Shown: positions 23,739 through 33,099 of the stretch, piece by piece
Position numbering within the stretch: the first letter of the stretch is position 1
Layout: every line of letters starts with the position of its first letter
Source of the DNA: Klebsiella oxytoca NBRC 105695
GTDB taxonomy: Bacteria > Pseudomonadota > Gammaproteobacteria > Enterobacterales > Enterobacteriaceae
NCBI RefSeq assembly: GCF_001598695.1
Contig: NZ_BCZK01000016.1
Location: 1 to 64,000 of the forward strand
Direction of reading: 5' to 3'
Length of the DNA stretch: 64,000 bases
Translations under genes and position numbers: made by a program
Notes under the pieces: model-generated
Told to the model about the DNA's origin: nothing
The model's database searches: none
What the model saw: the letters and a program-made list of their open reading frames with translations, nothing else

Positions 23739-25271
23739 ATGCTCACGCCATATATTTCAATGGCGGGGATCGGCAAATCCTTTGGCCCGGTTCACGCATT
23801 AAAATCGGTTGATTTAACTATTTACCCCCATGAAATACATGCGTTATTAGGGGAAAATGGTGCCGGTAAATCAACGCTGATGAAAGTTCTGTCGGGAATA
23901 CATGAACCGACCAAAGGCACCATTACGATTAATAACGTTAACTACGACAAGCTTGATCATAAATTAGCGGCCCAGCTCGGCATTGGAATTATTTATCAGG
24001 AACTCAGCGTCATTGATGAATTAACGGTGCTGGAGAATTTATATATTGGCCGCCATCTGACGAAAAAAGTCTGCGGCGTCAACGTGATCGACTGGAAAGA
24101 AATGCGCGTGCGGGCGGCGATGATGCTGCTGCGCGTCGGGCTAAAGATCGACTTAGACGAAAAGGTGGCAAACCTCTCCATCAGCCACAAGCAGATGCTG
24201 GAAATCGCCAAGACGCTGATGCTTGATGCCAAAGTTCTGATCATGGATGAACCGACCTCCTCGCTGACCAATAAAGAGGTGGACTATCTGTTTCTGATCA
24301 TGAATCAGCTGCGGAAAGAGGGCACCGCCATTGTCTATATCTCACACAAGCTGGCGGAAATACGCCGCATCTGCGACCGCTACACGGTCATGAAAGACGG
24401 CAGCAGCGTCTGCAGCGGGATGGTCAGCGAAGTGAATAACGATGACATCGTTCGTCTGATGGTTGGCCGCGAACTGCAAAACCGCTTCAACGCCATGAAA
24501 GAGAGCACCGGCAATATCGCCCGCGAGACGGTGTTTGAAGTGAAAAACGTCACCAGCCATGACAAGAAAAAGGTACGCGATATCTCGTTTAGCGTGAATC
24601 GCGGCGAAATTCTCGGTTTTGCCGGACTGGTCGGTTCCGGGCGCACCGAGCTGATGGACTGCCTGTTTGGGGTTGATAAGCGTAGCAGCGGTGAAATTTA
24701 CCTCAACGGCAAAGCGATCTCCCCCCGCTCGCCGCTGGACGCCTTAAAGAAAGGCATGGGCTACATCACCGAAAGCCGCCGGGAAAACGGCTTTTTCCCC
24801 AATTTTTCTATCGCCCAGAATATGGCAGTCAGCCAGAGCCTGAAGCGCGGCGGCTACAAAGGGGCCATGGGGTTGTTCCGCGAAGGCGACGAACGCAAAA
24901 CGGCGGAAGAGCAGCGCAAGCTGCTGGCGCTGAAGTGCCATTCGGTCGATCAGAACATTACCGAGCTATCCGGCGGTAACCAGCAGAAGGTGCTGATATC
25001 GAAATGGCTATGCTGCAGCCCCGAAGTGATCATTTTTGACGAGCCGACGCGCGGTATCGACGTGGGCGCAAAAGCCGAAATTTATAAAGTGATGCGCCAG
25101 CTGGCCGATGACGGAAAAGTCATCCTGATGGTGTCATCCGAACTACCTGAAATTATCGCCGTCTGCGACCGCATTGCCGTGTTCTGCGAAGGGCGACTGA
25201 CGCAAATCCTGACCAATCGCGACGATATGAGCGAAGAGGAGATTATGGCATGGGCACTACCACAAGAGTAA
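23739..25271 (+). CDS. alsA: D-allose ABC transporter ATPase AlsA
   Basis: This 510-aa cytoplasmic ATPase has two fused ABC domains. The first has Walker A GENGAGKST and Walker B VLIMDEPTSSL; the second has the degenerate P-loop GLVGSGRTE and signature LSGGNQQK. This is the usual pattern of RbsA-type importers. Length equals E. coli AlsA (510). The stop lies 22 bp inside alsC. Confidence 0.95.
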   Translation: MLTPYISMAGIGKSFGPVHALKSVDLTIYPHEIHALLGENGAGKSTLMKVLSGIHEPTKGTITINNVNYDKLDHKLAAQLGIGIIYQELSVIDELTVLENLYIGRHLTKKVCGVNVIDWKEMRVRAAMMLLRVGLKIDLDEKVANLSISHKQMLEIAKTLMLDAKVLIMDEPTSSLTNKEVDYLFLIMNQLRKEGTAIVYISHKLAEIRRICDRYTVMKDGSSVCSGMVSEVNNDDIVRLMVGRELQNRFNAMKESTGNIARETVFEVKNVTSHDKKKVRDISFSVNRGEILGFAGLVGSGRTELMDCLFGVDKRSSGEIYLNGKAISPRSPLDALKKGMGYITESRRENGFFPNFSIAQNMAVSQSLKRGGYKGAMGLFREGDERKTAEEQRKLLALKCHSVDQNITELSGGNQQKVLISKWLCCSPEVIIFDEPTRGIDVGAKAEIYKVMRQLADDGKVILMVSSELPEIIAVCDRIAVFCEGRLTQILTNRDDMSEEEIMAWALPQE

Positions 25272-26230
25272 AAGGCGATATGGACGAGAAAAAACCGTTT
25301 AACTTCGCGCTGTTCTGGGATAAATACGGCACCTTTTTTATCCTCGCTATCATCGTCGCCATCTTCGGCACCCTGTCGTCAGAGTACTTCCTGACGACCA
25401 ACAACATTACGCAGATCTTTGTCCAGAGTTCGGTCACCGTGCTGATCGGCATGGGCGAGTTCTTCGCGATCCTCGTCGCCGGGATCGACCTGTCGGTCGG
25501 GGCGATCCTCGCGCTCTCCGGGATGGTCACCGCCAAGCTGATGCTGGCGGGCGTTGACCCGTTCCTTGCGGCGCTGATCGGCGGCGTGCTGGTCGGCGGC
25601 GCGCTGGGCGCCATCAACGGCTGTCTGGTCAACTGGACCGGGCTGCATCCGTTCATTATTACCCTCGGCACCAACGCCATCTTCCGCGGTATCACGCTGG
25701 TTATCTCTGATGCCAACTCGGTGTACGGCTTTTCATTTGATTTCGTTAACTTCTTTGCCGCCACGCCGCTGGGCATCCCGGTGCCGGTGATCTTCTCGCT
25801 GATTGTGGCGCTGATCCTGTGGTTCCTGACCACCCGTATGCGCGTCGGCCGCAATATCTACGCGCTGGGCGGCAACAAAAACTCCGCTTTCTACTCCGGT
25901 ATCGACGTCAAGTTTCACATGCTGCTGGTGTTCATCATTTCCGGTATTTGCGCCGGACTGGCGGGCGTGGTCTCCACCGCGCGTCTCGGCGCAGCAGAGC
26001 CGCTGGCCGGTATGGGCTTTGAAACCTACGCCATCGCCAGCGCCATCATCGGCGGTACCAGCTTCTTCGGCGGCAAAGGACGCATCTTCTCGGTGGTCAT
26101 CGGCGGCCTGATTATCGGCACCATCAATAACGGACTGAACATTCTGCAAGTACAAACCTACTACCAGCTGGTGGTAATGGGCGGATTAATCATCGCGGCT
26201 GTCGCCCTCGACCGTCTTATCAGTAAGTAA
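25250..26230 (+). CDS. alsC: D-allose ABC transporter permease AlsC
   Basis: This 326-aa RbsC-family permease has about ten membrane segments and the family motif GIDLSVGAILALSGM. It overlaps the end of alsA by 22 bp, so the two are coupled. It forms the membrane channel for allose with AlsA. Confidence 0.95.
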   Translation: MGTTTRVKGDMDEKKPFNFALFWDKYGTFFILAIIVAIFGTLSSEYFLTTNNITQIFVQSSVTVLIGMGEFFAILVAGIDLSVGAILALSGMVTAKLMLAGVDPFLAALIGGVLVGGALGAINGCLVNWTGLHPFIITLGTNAIFRGITLVISDANSVYGFSFDFVNFFAATPLGIPVPVIFSLIVALILWFLTTRMRVGRNIYALGGNKNSAFYSGIDVKFHMLLVFIISGICAGLAGVVSTARLGAAEPLAGMGFETYAIASAIIGGTSFFGGKGRIFSVVIGGLIIGTINNGLNILQVQTYYQLVVMGGLIIAAVALDRLISK

Positions 26231-26240
26231 GGAATTTATC

Positions 26241-26936
26241 ATGAAAATTGCTCCCTCTTTAATGTGTATGGATCTGCTGAAATTTAAAGAACAGATCGAG
26301 TTTATCGACCAGCATGCAGACTATTTTCACATCGATATCATGGACGGTCATTTTGTGCCGAACCTGACCCTGTCGCCGTTTTTCGTCGGCCAGGTCAAAA
26401 AGCTGGCCAGCAAACCGCTGGATTGCCATCTGATGGTCACTCGCCCGCAGGATTACATTAGCCAGCTGGCGCAGGCGGGGGCGGATTTTATCACCCTGCA
26501 TCCGGAAACCATCAACGGCCAGGCCTTCCGCCTGATCGAAGAAATTCGACGCCACGGTATGAAAGTCGGGCTGATCCTTAACCCGGAAACCCCGGTTGAG
26601 ACCATGAAGTACTACATTCATAAAGCCGACAAAATCACGGTGATGACCGTCGATCCGGGCTTTGCCGGACAGCCATTTATCCCGGAAATGCTGGAGAAAA
26701 TCGCTGAACTTAAAGCCTGGCGCGAGCGCGAAGGGCTGAACTACGAGATCGAAATCGATGGCTCCTGCAATAAAGCCACCTATGAAAAACTGATGGCGGC
26801 GGGCGCGGACGTCTTTATCGTCGGCACTTCAGGCCTCTTTAATCACGCCGAGAAGATTGAAGAGGCGTGGCAGATCATGGTCGAGCAAATTCTGGCGGCA
26901 AAAAACGAGGTACAGCCTCATGCAAAAACAGCGTAA
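26241..26936 (+). CDS. alsE: D-allulose-6-phosphate 3-epimerase AlsE
   Basis: This 231-aa TIM-barrel enzyme of the ribulose-phosphate 3-epimerase family converts allulose 6-phosphate to fructose 6-phosphate. The metal and catalytic segments [26 protein letters not shown] and EIDGSCN are intact. AAGGAATTT precedes the ATG. It overlaps alsK by 17 nt. Confidence 0.95.
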   Translation: MKIAPSLMCMDLLKFKEQIEFIDQHADYFHIDIMDGHFVPNLTLSPFFVGQVKKLASKPLDCHLMVTRPQDYISQLAQAGADFITLHPETINGQAFRLIEEIRRHGMKVGLILNPETPVETMKYYIHKADKITVMTVDPGFAGQPFIPEMLEKIAELKAWREREGLNYEIEIDGSCNKATYEKLMAAGADVFIVGTSGLFNHAEKIEEAWQIMVEQILAAKNEVQPHAKTA

Positions 26937-27831
26937 CGTCGTCGCGGGCGTGGATATGGGAGCGACTCATATCCGTTTTTGCCTGCAAACGGCGCAGGGC
27001 GAAGCGCTGCACTGCGAAAAGCTGCGTACCGCGGAGGTGATTAACGCCGACGGCCTGGTTAACGGCATTAAAAACCTGCTACAGCAGCAGCTAAACCAAC
27101 ATGATGCCCGCTGCTGCGGGCTGGTTATGGGGTTTCCGGCGCTGGTGGCAAAAGACAAGCGGACGATTATCTCCACCCCCAACCTGCCTCTGGCCGCTGA
27201 CGATCTGTATAACCTGGCGGACCGGCTGGAAGCGGCGCTGGGCTGCCCGGTGGAGTTTTCCCGCGATGTGAATCTGCAGCTCTCTTTTGATGTGCAGCAG
27301 AACGGCCTGCAGGAGCAGGAGGTGCTGGCGGCCTATCTTGGCACCGGTATGGGCTTCGCGGTCTGGCTAAACGGCGGGCCGTGGACCGGCGCCCACGGCG
27401 TGGCGGGCGAGCTGGGGCATATCCCCCAGGGCGATGACGCCCTCACCTGCGCCTGCGGCAACCCCGCCTGTCTGGAAACCGTCTGCTCCGGCATTGCGCT
27501 AAAGCGCTGGTATGAACAGCAGCCGCGCGCGTACGAACTGGGCGAGCTGTTCGTTCATGCCGCACAGGAGCCGTTTGTGCAGCAGTTGCTGAATCATGCC
27601 GCCCGCGCCATCGCCACCAGTATTAACCTGTTCGACCCCGATGCGGTGATCCTCGGCGGCGGCGTAATGGATATGCCCGCTTTCCCGCGCGACGCCCTAA
27701 TCACCAGGGTTAAAACCTACGTTCGCCGTCCGCTACCGTTTCAGGCCGTACGCTTTATCGCCGCTTCCTCCTCGGCGTTTAACGGCGCCCGGGGCGCGGC
27801 GGCGCTGGCGAGAAGCCGTTATTTGACCTAG
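26920..27831 (+). CDS. alsK: D-allose kinase AlsK
   Basis: This 303-aa ROK-family kinase phosphorylates D-allose at C6. The ATP-binding [11 protein letters not shown] (residues 11-21), the sugar/ROK motif [23 protein letters not shown] and the zinc motif [10 protein letters not shown] are present. Start ATG 26920 gives the E. coli N-terminus MQKQ. The protein ends a few residues earlier than E. coli AlsK. It is the last gene of the als operon. Confidence 0.94.
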   Translation: MQKQRNVVAGVDMGATHIRFCLQTAQGEALHCEKLRTAEVINADGLVNGIKNLLQQQLNQHDARCCGLVMGFPALVAKDKRTIISTPNLPLAADDLYNLADRLEAALGCPVEFSRDVNLQLSFDVQQNGLQEQEVLAAYLGTGMGFAVWLNGGPWTGAHGVAGELGHIPQGDDALTCACGNPACLETVCSGIALKRWYEQQPRAYELGELFVHAAQEPFVQQLLNHAARAIATSINLFDPDAVILGGGVMDMPAFPRDALITRVKTYVRRPLPFQAVRFIAASSSAFNGARGAAALARSRYLT

Positions 27832-28036
27832 CCCAATAAGCGCAGCACCGCTTTCAAGCCTGCCCGCTATCCTCCCCGGAAGCGGAGCTGCGCCCCTCCC
27901 GGGCTATCCATCATCGTCTGTCCGAGCGCGTCACCTGCTCCCGCGTCGACACGTCAAAACTGACGATAGCCTGTTTTTCGTCAGCATTTCGCCCAAAAAA
28001 ACAACGTATCATCAGGCGATACCCACAATGAAAACA

Positions 28037-28052
28037 TGGCATAGAAGATGCA
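28037..28052 (+). promoter_or_regulatory. Sigma-54 promoter of fdhF
   Basis: TGGCATAGAAGATGCA has the sigma-54 hallmark GG-N10-GC (GG at 28038-28039, GC at 28050-28051), 54 nt before the fdhF start. In E. coli fdhF is transcribed by RpoN with FhlA. TTTTTCGTCAGCATTTCG at 27974-27991 resembles parts of the FhlA site and could be the upstream activating sequence. Confidence 0.75.
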
Positions 28053-28105
28053 TAGTGACGGCGCGATAGCGCGTATGCGCCAATTGATTAACTGGAGCAA
28101 GACCG

Positions 28106-30253
28106 ATGAAAAAAGTCGTCACGGTTTGTCCGTATTGCGCATCAGGTTGCAAAATCAACCTGGTGGTCGATAACGGCAAAATCGTTCGGGCGGAAGCGGC
28201 ACAGGGGAAAACCAACCAGGGAACCCTGTGTCTGAAAGGCTATTACGGCTGGGACTTCATTAACGATACCCAGATCCTTACCCCGCGCCTGAAAACCCCT
28301 ATGATCCGTCGCCAGCGCGGCGGCAAGCTGGAATCCGTCTCCTGGGATGAGGCGCTCGATTACGTCGCCACTCGCCTCAGCGCTATTAAAGAGAAATATG
28401 GCCCGGACGCGATTCAGACTACCGGCTCGTCCCGCGGAACGGGTAACGAAACCAACTATGTGATGCAAAAATTCGCGCGCGCCGTTATTGGTACCAATAA
28501 CGTCGACTGCTGCGCTCGCGTCTGACACGGCCCATCGGTTGCAGGTCTGCACCAATCGGTCGGTAACGGCGCTATGAGTAATGCCATCACCGAGATCGAC
28601 AATACCGATCTCGTGTTTATCTTCGGGTATAACCCGGCAGATTCACACCCTATTGTGGCGAATCACGTGATTAACGCCAAACGCAACGGGGCAAAAATCA
28701 TCGTCTGCGATCCGCGTAAAATTGAAACCGCGCGCATTGCCGATATGCACATTGCGCTGAAGAACGGCTCGAATATCGCGCTGCTCAACGCTATCGGGCA
28801 CGTGATTATCGAAGAAGACCTCTACGATAAATCCTTCGTCGCCAGCCGTTCTGAGGGCTTCGAAGAGTATCGCAAAATCGTCGAAGGCTACACGCCAGAG
28901 TCGGTGGAAGAGATCACCGGCGTGAGCGCCCAGGAGATCCGCGCCTGCGCCCGTATGTATGCCAGCGCGAAATCCGCCGCGATCCTGTGGGGCATGGGCG
29001 TGACCCAGTTCTACCAGGGCGTGGAAACCGTACGTTCGCTGACCAGCCTGGCGATCCTCACCGGCAACCTCGGCAAGCCGAGCGTCGGCGTCAACCCGGT
29101 GCGCGGCCAGAACAACGTTCAGGGCGCCTGCGACATGGGCGCGCTGCCGGATACCTATCCGGGCTATCAATACGTTAAGTTCCCGGAGAACCGCGAGAAG
29201 TTCGCCAAAGCCTGGGGCGTCGATAGCCTGCCGGCGCACACCGGCTACCGCATCAGCGAGCTGCCGCACCGCGCGGCGCATGGCGAAGTGCGGGCGGCGT
29301 ATATTATGGGGGAAGATCCGCTCCAGACCGACGCCGAGCTGTCCGCAGTGCGTAAGGCATTCGACGATCTGGAACTGGTTATCGTCCAGGATATTTTCAT
29401 GACCAAAACCGCCTCAGCGGCCGACGTTATCCTGCCGTCCACCTCGTGGGGCGAGCACGAAGGCGTCTATACCGCAGCGGACCGCGGCTTCCAGCGCTTC
29501 TTTAAAGCGGTAGAGCCGAAATGGGACCTGAAAACCGACTGGCAGATTATCAGCGAAATCGCTACCCGGATGGGCTACAAGATGCACTACAACAACACCC
29601 AGGAGATCTGGGACGAGTTGCGGCATCTGTGTCCGGATTTCTACGGCGCCACCTACGAGAAAATGGGCGAGCTAGGCTACGTCATGTGGCCGTGCCGCGA
29701 TGAGTCCGACGCCGATCAGGGGACCTCTTATTTGTTTAAAGAGAAGTTCGATACCCCGAACGGTCTGGCGCAGTTCTTCACCTGCGACTGGGTCGCGCCG
29801 ATTGACAAACTCACCGACGAGTACCCGATGGTGCTGTCGACGGTGCGCGAAGTCGGCCACTACTCGTGCCGTTCGATGACCGGTAACTGTGCGGCGCTGG
29901 CCGCGCTGGCGGATGAACCTGGCTATGCGCAAATCAACACCGCCGATGCCGAACGTTTGGGCATTGAGGATGAGGCGCTGGTGTGGGTGAACTCGCGTAA
30001 GGGCCGTATTATCACCCGCGCGCAGGTCAGCGATCGTCCGAATAAAGGGGCGGTCTATATGACCTACCAGTGGTGGATTGGCGCCTGTAACGAGCTGGTT
30101 TCCGAGAACCTGAGCCCGATAACCAAAACGCCGGAGTACAAGTACTGCGCCGTCAACGTTGAGCCGATTGCCGACCAGCGTGCCGCTGAGCAGTACGTCA
30201 TTGATGAGTACAACAAGCTGAAAGCCCGCCTGCGCGAAAGCGCGCTGGGTTAA
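28106..30253 (+). CDS. fdhF: Formate dehydrogenase H, selenocysteine-containing FdhF
   Basis: This 715-aa molybdoenzyme oxidises formate to CO2 in the formate hydrogenlyase complex on the cytoplasmic side. The gene contains an in-frame TGA at 28523-28525 (codon 140), read as selenocysteine; reading continues in the same frame to the TAA ending at 30253. The [4Fe-4S] ligands C8, C11, C15 and C42 are visible (VCPYCASGC, GTLCLKGY). Sec140 binds Mo, and the following His141 is kept. Length equals the E. coli protein. Gene callers without Sec will split it at 28525 and restart at 28574. Confidence 0.96.
28523..28566 (+). promoter_or_regulatory. SECIS element of fdhF
   Basis: The UGA codon and the next 40 nt form the bacterial SECIS stem-loop. 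The apical GGTTGCAGGTCTGCACC hairpin with the AGGTCT loop, which SelB binds, is the same as in E. coli fdhF. Confidence 0.9.
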
Positions 30254-30255
30254 TC

Positions 30256-30445
30256 GGACCGCCTCCCCGGAGGCGGTGCTTCGCACCTGGCCGGGCTACC
30301 GGACCGCAGAAGACTGTGAATCAATCCCCCCGGATGGCGGCTAACACCTTATCCGGGCTAGCGGACCGCAGACGACTGTGAATCTGTAGCCCGGGCAAGG
30401 CGCGTCGGCGCCGCCCCCGGGGAAACAGACGGCACGATTATTCGG
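30256..30445. repeat. REP-type repeat cluster after fdhF
   Basis: CGGACCGCAGA-GACTGTGAATC occurs twice (near 30300 and 30361), with GGCCGGGCTACC, CCGGATGGCGGCTAACACC, TTATCCGGGCTAG and GTAGCCCGGGCAAGGCG around it. These are facing REP units. A strong CCGCCTCC-CCGGAGGCGG hairpin starts it at 30260 and may terminate fdhF. No gene lies in the 285-bp gap. Confidence 0.75.
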
Positions 30446-30538
30446 ATAAACCATAAGTATCCCCCACGAGTTCCCGGCGTTTTCTTCTTCTTCCCCTGCC
30501 TTTATACTGCTCGTTATGTCCTCTACCGATAATAAAAA

Positions 30539-31222
30539 ATGAAATACCTCTATTTACTGCTGGTGATAGCAAGCTTCACCTCAGGCGCCATGGAACCAGG
30601 TAGCCAGTATAGACAGCAGGCCGAAGCCGGCGATCCACGTGCACAATATTACCTGGCGGATACTTACGTCAGTTTCGGCGATTTTCCCCAGGCCGAATTC
30701 TGGGCGCAGAAAGCCGCAGACAACGGCGATGGCGACGCGCTGGCGCTGCTGGCCCAGCTCAAAATCCGCAATCCTCAGCAGGCCGACTACCACCAGGCTA
30801 AAGTGCTGGCGGAAAAGTCCGTACAAACAGGCAGCAAGGCGGGGGAAATTGTTCTCGCCCGGGTGCTGGTGAACCAGCAGGCCGGTGCGCCGAACTACCC
30901 CCACGCCATCACTCTGTTACAGCACGCCGCGCAGGATCCGGAAAGCGATTCAGCCGTTGACGCTCAGATGCTGCTGGGGCTGATTTACGCCAGCGGCGTT
31001 CATCTTCCGGAAGATGATGTCAAAGCGACGCAGTACTTTAAAGAGAGCTCTGCCCTCTCCCGTACCGGCTACGCCGAATACTGGGCCGGGATGCTTTTCC
31101 TGCAGGGGGAAAAAGGCTTTATCGAACCGAACCGGCAGAAAGCGCTGCACTGGCTCAACGTTAGCTGTCAGGAGGGGTTTGATACCGGCTGTGAAGAGTT
31201 CGACAGGATAAGTAAAAGATAA
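30539..31222 (+). CDS. yjcO: Sel1-repeat protein YjcO
   Basis: This 227-aa protein has an N-terminal signal peptide (about residues 1-17) and Sel1/TPR-like helical repeats such as AEAGDPRAQYYLADTY, AEFWAQKAADNGDGDAL and AQMLLGLIYASGVHLPEDD. It matches E. coli YjcO (229 aa), which also lies next to gltP and fdhF. It is probably periplasmic and of unknown function; Sel1 repeats usually bind proteins. Confidence 0.92.
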   Translation: MKYLYLLLVIASFTSGAMEPGSQYRQQAEAGDPRAQYYLADTYVSFGDFPQAEFWAQKAADNGDGDALALLAQLKIRNPQQADYHQAKVLAEKSVQTGSKAGEIVLARVLVNQQAGAPNYPHAITLLQHAAQDPESDSAVDAQMLLGLIYASGVHLPEDDVKATQYFKESSALSRTGYAEYWAGMLFLQGEKGFIEPNRQKALHWLNVSCQEGFDTGCEEFDRISKR

Positions 31223-31226
31223 GAAA

Positions 31227-31255
31227 AAGCCCGGCGCAGTCCATACGCCGGGCTT
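31227..31255 (+). terminator. Hairpin after yjcO
   Basis: AAGCCCGGCG and CGCCGGGCTT form a 10-bp stem with a 9-nt loop, 5 bp after the yjcO stop. It is followed by TGTTGG rather than a long T run on the plus strand, while the minus strand has TTTTTC after it, so it may work in both directions. Confidence 0.65.
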
Positions 31256-31345
31256 GTTGGAGATGTTCACCAGCCGATCTGGCTGGAGTGTTTCGGCCGG
31301 GTCAGGCGTTAGCCGCCGACAGAAACGCGACGCTTTTCTCTCAGG

Positions 31346-31375
31346 CCCGGTGCGATGTCACCGGGCTTTCTGTTT
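31346..31375. terminator. Terminator hairpin between yjcO and gltP
   Basis: GCCCGGTG and CACCGGGC form an 8-bp stem around GCGATGT, with TTTCTGTTTTA after it on the plus strand. It lies just before the end of convergent gltP and blocks readthrough from yjcO towards it. Its role as the gltP terminator on the minus strand is less clear. Confidence 0.6.
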
Positions 31376-32688
31376 TATTGCGCCGTTTTATCAAATTTGC
31401 CCAGCACTTCACGCTCATACGCCAGCGCTTTTTTGCGGTCAAATTTGTGTTCCCACTTGGCGATAACCAGCACCGCCAGCGCGTTGCCCACCACGTTCAG
31501 CGCGGTACGCGCCATATCGAGGATACGGTCAACGCCGGCGATAAACGCCAGACCTTCCAGCGGAATGCCCACGCTGCCCAGCGTCGCCAGCAGCACCACG
31601 AAGGAGACGCCCGGTACGCCGGCAATCCCTTTCGACGTCACCATCAGCGTCAGCACAAGGGTAATTTCCTGCCAGATGGACAGATCAATACCGTACAGCT
31701 GGGCGATGAAGATAGCCGCAATACTCTGATACAGCGTCGAGCCGTCGAGGTTAAAGGAGTAGCCGGTCGGCACCACGAAGCTGGTGATCGACGCTGGCGC
31801 GCCGTAGGCTTCCATCTTCTCAATAATACGCGGCAGCACGCTCTCGGAGCTGGCGGTAGAGTAGGCCAGAATCAGCTCATCCTTCAGAATGCGGATCAGG
31901 GTCCAGATGCTCAGTCCGCATACCCGCGCCACGATGCCAAGCACCACCAGCGCGAAGAACAGAATGGCGAAATAAACCAGAATCACCAGCTTCGCCAGCG
32001 GCCACAGTGAAGCGAAGCCGAAGGTCGCCACGGTCACCGAGATCAGCGCGAACACGCCCACCGGCGCGTAGCGCATCACCATATGCGTCACTTTAAACAT
32101 GGTTTCAGAGATAGAGCGGAACACCGTGACCAGCGGTTCACGATGGGTAGCGGGCAGCGAGGAAAGGCCGAGACCAAATAGCACCGAGAAGAAGATGATC
32201 GGCAGCATGTCGCCCTTCGCCATCGAAGCCACGATATTGGTCGGTACCAGCGAGAGGATGGTGCCCATCAGGCCATGCGCGTGGCTCTGTACTTCTGCCG
32301 TGGTGTTTTGATATTTCGAAATATCCACCGCCGCCAGCTGCGACATATCAATGCCGCTTCCTGGCTGAAAGACGTTAGCCAGGGTAATCCCCAGCACGAT
32401 GGCCACCGTGGTGATCACTTCAAAATAGATAATGGTTTTCGCGCCGATACGGCCCAGCTGCTTCGCATCGCCTACGCCGGCAATGCCGACCACCAGGGTC
32501 GAGATGACGATCGGTACGACGATCATTTTAATCAGATGGATAAAGATATCGCCCGCCGGGGTCAGCAGGTTCGAGATTAACCAGTCACGGCTTTCGGCGT
32601 GGTAATGCAGGTAACTGCCCAGAAGTATGCCCAGCACCAGAGCCAGCAAAATTTGCCAGGCCAGGCTGACTTTTGTTTTTTTCTTCAC
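31375..32688 (-). CDS. gltP: Glutamate/aspartate:proton symporter GltP
   Basis: This 437-aa inner-membrane carrier of the dicarboxylate/amino acid:cation symporter family has the same length as E. coli GltP. The Ser-rich reentrant motif (YSTASSESVLPRI) and the conserved NLDGSTLYQS segment are intact. It imports glutamate and aspartate with protons. In E. coli the nrf operon lies between it and acs, but here acs is the direct divergent neighbour. Confidence 0.95.
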   Translation of the reverse strand: MKKKTKVSLAWQILLALVLGILLGSYLHYHAESRDWLISNLLTPAGDIFIHLIKMIVVPIVISTLVVGIAGVGDAKQLGRIGAKTIIYFEVITTVAIVLGITLANVFQPGSGIDMSQLAAVDISKYQNTTAEVQSHAHGLMGTILSLVPTNIVASMAKGDMLPIIFFSVLFGLGLSSLPATHREPLVTVFRSISETMFKVTHMVMRYAPVGVFALISVTVATFGFASLWPLAKLVILVYFAILFFALVVLGIVARVCGLSIWTLIRILKDELILAYSTASSESVLPRIIEKMEAYGAPASITSFVVPTGYSFNLDGSTLYQSIAAIFIAQLYGIDLSIWQEITLVLTLMVTSKGIAGVPGVSFVVLLATLGSVGIPLEGLAFIAGVDRILDMARTALNVVGNALAVLVIAKWEHKFDRKKALAYEREVLGKFDKTAQ

Positions 32689-33099
32689 TACAGACTTCCT
32701 CGATGAAAGGCGCCATTCCAGGAGGTAATGGCACCCACTGAAAGGGGTATGAATTGTGTTGCGTTGCTTTATGGGGTTATTTAACGCGCAATATCAGTAT
32801 CATTTGCACGGCATGCTGCGCAAGTCTTTAAGAACAGCGGTTTACTCTGGTTTTATGCATAAACTCGCTAATATCCCCAACTTATCTTGCATAAGTATTT
32901 GTTATAAAAAATATTTAATAAATTCATTTTCTATAAATCCATTTCAGAAATTATTTCACCTCAAAGTTTCATTTGATTGATTTTCATTCAGTTCAATCAA
33001 TGCGTGATCTGTCCCCCAAATAGCAAACAAAGCCGCCAAAGCCCCTACTATTAACGTTTATTTGACATATATTTAACAACCTACAGGAGAAAAAAAGCC
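32689..33099. other. gltP-acs divergent regulatory region
   Basis: This A/T-rich 411-bp gap has no gene. In E. coli acs is driven by CRP- and Fis/IHF-controlled promoters in the corresponding place. TTGACATATATTTAACA at 33062-33078 includes a perfect -35 TTGACA but no well-spaced -10. The CRP half-site GCGTGATCT near 33003 is too weak to call a full site. CAGGAGAAAAAAAG just before 33100 is the acs ribosome binding site. Confidence 0.5.

Noticed and set aside
28574-30253. A separate molybdopterin oxidoreductase gene starting at ATG 28574
   Set aside because: It is the second part of fdhF. The frame is continuous with the upstream part through TGA 28523, which has a SECIS element.
32990-33020. 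Full CRP site in front of acs
   Set aside because: Only a half-site (GCGTGATCT) is visible and the second half lacks TCACA.
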